The notes beneath the pieces are model-generated. The model was given only the letters and a program-made list of their open reading frames with translations. It was not told the origin of the DNA and made no database searches. Made by a program: the position numbers and the translations under genes. From Amblyornis subalaris (taxonomy: Eukaryota > Chordata > Aves > Passeriformes > Ptilonorhynchidae), in NCBI GenBank assembly GCA_018881555.1, contig JACAXG010000107.1, positions 2,287,158-2,351,157 on the forward strand: a stretch of DNA of 64,000 bases, written 5' to 3'. Below, one piece after another: positions 61,756 to 64,000 of the stretch (within the stretch, counting starts at the first letter, position 1; every line of letters begins with the position of its first letter).

Positions 61756-62730
61756 CTAGAAAAAGGTCAGATTGGAATTTAAACACATAATGAATGTTCA
61801 AATACAGGTAAAGAGAAGCTGCATGGACAGAACACCCAAGTGTCTTGTAACCACTGCAAGTATCAAAGAGGCTTAGTGCACTTGACTTTTTTTTCCCTAC
61901 AGGTAACACTTCCAGTAGACAATCTAGAAAGTTGAGAATTTGGCCTGAGTTGTCAGTTAAACATCTGCAAAGCAGCTGGCAGGCTCATAAATCCAGATAT
62001 GACATAGCTTAGTGTAAAGTAACACAAGCATGCATCATTTGCTTTGAAATTAGATTTCACTGTCAATTAACTACATTAGTGTTTCCTTCAAATTACTCTT
62101 GTTGTGGCAAAAGGAGACAGATTTTTCTGAATTATTTTTCCGAATTATTTTCAAACACAGAAGGTATCACCTCCTTCTCTCAAGCTAAGATGGTGAATAG
62201 AGCCATGCCTACAGCTCCAGGCAGCCCAACTGCACATCAGAACAGCTTCACACAGTCACCAGTACCCTTCCAAGGAATACTTGTATATTCTCAACTTGCT
62301 CCATGACAGGTGGTATTTAACTACTGTTTACATTTCACCACCTTTAAATTGTGCTGCACTAATTATATTTGGTGAACAAGTAGGTACAGGTTTATAAAAA
62401 TTCAGGAAATCCTCCAAGCAGCCATATGATTAGACATCTTTGGCCATTATGAGCTTAGCTTAGCATTTCATATTCCTGTTAAATAATCTGTTATTTCACT
62501 TCCAGTCCTAGGCTCGTTTCTTGACAGCAATCCCTCTTTCCAGCTCCATTACAGTTCACATGTTCAGAACAGAATCCCAGTTGAACCAGCTCAAAAAACA
62601 CTAGACTCAAAATGGAATGAAGAGAGAAACCAGCTCATTTCTTATCATTTTGGAAGCAAGGAATTACACAAAGGGAGGTCAGTACTGTCCTGCTGTACCG
62701 AAGTCCTGGGAAACCCAGGGAGTAACTCAC
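61756..62730 (-). other. ATP5F1C: ATP5F1C intron 7
   Basis: A 975-bp intron with nothing recognised in it beyond the splice signals. Confidence 0.85.
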
Positions 62731-62886
62731 AAGCATTCTTGCTGGCGTTGTCCATGGCAGTCATCCTGGCGCTCTGCTCGCTGGTGGTGGATTCTTTCAG
62801 GGAGTAGTACAGAATGTTTGCTAGTGTGAATTCCTGGTAGTTTCTCAGCACGTCAGCATCGATATCATCATAGATACTTAGGCTTT
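62731..62886 (-). CDS. ATP5F1C: ATP5F1C exon 7
   Basis: This 156-nt exon completes the split Glu codon and reads [51 protein letters not shown], ending with T of a split Ser codon (T|CC). The [18 protein letters not shown] strip is the signature of ATP synthase gamma subunits and starts the C-terminal shaft helix. Acceptor ATTTTGCAG; donor GTGAGT. Confidence 0.97.
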
Positions 62887-63507
62887 CTGCAAAATATGAA
62901 AGAGCAGGCTTAGAGAAATCCAAGATTTACTACTTCCACAAAAACAATACAATAACATGTGAAACATACTTAGGCTGGGCTGTTTCAATACTTAAGGCAG
63001 CACAGAGGGATTTCCTGCACATATTATGTGTACCTTCACAGTCCCTCTGCTACTAATAATTTTGTTAAGTATTTTATCTGTTTTAATTCAATTTAACATT
63101 AGGAAGGACAGGTTCTGACCAAAGCGAAATACATTATTGCCATATTATGTTTAACCTTCCCATACAATGCTGCAGAAATATTCTCGAGTATTTTTAGTGA
63201 GCAGTGCAGTCACTCAATACTCGGGTTGTTCAGTGCTGAAAATATTAGAACTGACAGAGTTTACATATGCACAATTCTTGCTTGAGACAGAATCTCAAAC
63301 CAGAGTTAGTGCCACCTTTCCTTTTAACCTCCCTGCCCTGCAGCACCTTGGTAAGTCAGCCTTGAACTAATCTTGGCCAAGATAAAACCACCTGCTAAAC
63401 TTATGGTACATGCACCATAAGATGTTTCAATGCCACATTCCCACGTTCAGAGTACTTTTCCTGTGATTTATCACTGCATGTAACCAGTGTTTCCATCTCC
63501 TACTTAC
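62887..63507 (-). other. ATP5F1C: ATP5F1C intron 6
   Basis: A 621-bp intron with clean splice signals; no repeat or RNA gene is recognised. Confidence 0.85.
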
Positions 63508-63572
63508 CAGAGCCAGCAACAGTTTCAAAGGAGAAGATTGGTTTTTCATCGGTCTTGTAGGAGATGACAGAC
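63508..63572 (-). CDS. ATP5F1C: ATP5F1C exon 6
   Basis: This 65-nt exon supplies the last base of an Arg codon, then SVISYKTDEKPIFSFETVAGS and one base of the next codon (G|AA, Glu). Acceptor TTGTACAG and donor GTAAGTA are both canonical. The peptide matches the YKTEEKPIFS-type stretch of vertebrate gamma subunits. Confidence 0.95.
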
Positions 63573-63942
63573 CTGTACAAAAGGAGCATAACAGGCTCTT
63601 CAGTTCAACTAACTCTAACCTGAGTGATTAAATCAAATTAGAATGGACAACTTCTGGCCTTCTGATGCCACAAAGTTCTGTGATAACCTTGACAAAAACA
63701 TCTTGGATACCACATGGATATAGTGATGTAAATATAACAGCATTCACTACACAAATCAAAAGGGAATTCCAACCACAGCTACCAGAAAAAAACAACCCAG
63801 AAGTTCTTCACATACAACAAAATCAAGAAATAAAGTTAACATGCCAAGTCAGAGGCAGTTTTCATAGCACTTCATTGGGCCAATGTGCTCTTTGAAGCAT
63901 TCTGCCAAGTATTCTTCCAGTGCCGTTTCAGCTTAACCTTAC
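63573..63942 (-). other. ATP5F1C: ATP5F1C intron 5
   Basis: A 370-bp intron. A 76-codon plus-strand frame inside it resembles nothing and is taken as chance. Confidence 0.85.
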
Positions 63943-64000
63943 CTGAACCGATTGTAGATGACAGAACCTTCATCAAATTCATACCCAGAGTTTAACAGCT
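63943..64000 (-). CDS. ATP5F1C: ATP5F1C exon 5, 3' part
   Basis: The exon runs off the window. The visible 58 nt read LLNSGYEFDEGSVIYNRF and end with AG, the first two bases of an Arg codon (AG|G), at donor GTAAGG (63,942-63,937). The peptide matches the gamma-subunit core just before the RSVISYKT segment. Confidence 0.94.

Larger units (their letters stand above)
60105..64000 (-). other. ATP5F1C: ATP5F1C gene, 3' part (exons 5-10)
   Basis: ATP5F1C (formerly ATP5C1) encodes the gamma subunit of the mitochondrial F1 ATP synthase. This is the central stalk that rotates inside the alpha3beta3 ring and couples proton flow to ATP synthesis at the inner membrane. The window holds the C-terminal part: the end of the Rossmann-like domain and the C-terminal helix of the coiled-coil shaft. 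Exon numbers follow the ten-exon layout I recall for mammals. All visible junctions have GT donors and AG acceptors and keep frame. The N-terminal exons, including the mitochondrial targeting peptide, lie beyond 64,000. The left end is placed about 18 bp past an AATAAA signal. Confidence 0.96.

Overview
This is nuclear DNA of a vertebrate, most likely a bird. It has intron-split genes and many degraded CR1 LINE fragments carrying the usual avian 3' end signature (CCCTTCCAAC...ATTCT), and I recognise no mammalian-type SINE. The gene order ATP5F1C then TAF3, on one strand, matches the conserved amniote arrangement. Scattered single Ns mark a draft or ambiguity-masked assembly. Bird is well supported; a narrower placement is not.

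Both genes read on the minus strand, so biological order runs from high to low coordinates. At the right end (about 60.1-64.0 kb) are the last six exons of ATP5F1C, the gamma subunit of mitochondrial F1Fo ATP synthase. Every splice junction reads cleanly. A 38-nt cassette exon carries its own stop codon and decides whether the protein ends in ...AL or ...ALD. The intron before it holds two UGCAUG motifs, the binding site of Fox-1 (RBFOX) splicing factors. A gap of roughly 2.2 kb, largely CR1 fragments, separates the ATP5F1C polyadenylation signal from the TAF3 CpG island (about 57.4-57.96 kb).

TAF3 encodes the TFIID subunit with an N-terminal histone fold. Exon 1 (57,579-57,744) and exon 2 (47,149-47,391) give the first 136 codons: the histone fold plus the start of the linker. 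The large exon 3 and the PHD-finger exons are absent, so 1-47,148 is taken to be the 3'-open intron 2. That intron is ordinary AT-rich non-coding DNA with CR1 fragments, microsatellites and a few CpG-richer or TAAT-rich islets. Intron 1 (10.2 kb) contains a 3.2-kb C-rich block that ends in a 54-bp minisatellite next to exon 1; the transcript across it would be G-rich.

The points most worth a second look are the conserved-looking switch for ATP5F1C exon 9, a strong upstream start codon embedded in a YY1-type element in the presumed TAF3 leader, and the G-rich-transcript block just downstream of the TAF3 promoter. I found no mobile gene cluster, CRISPR array or new multi-gene system, and none is expected in this kind of DNA.
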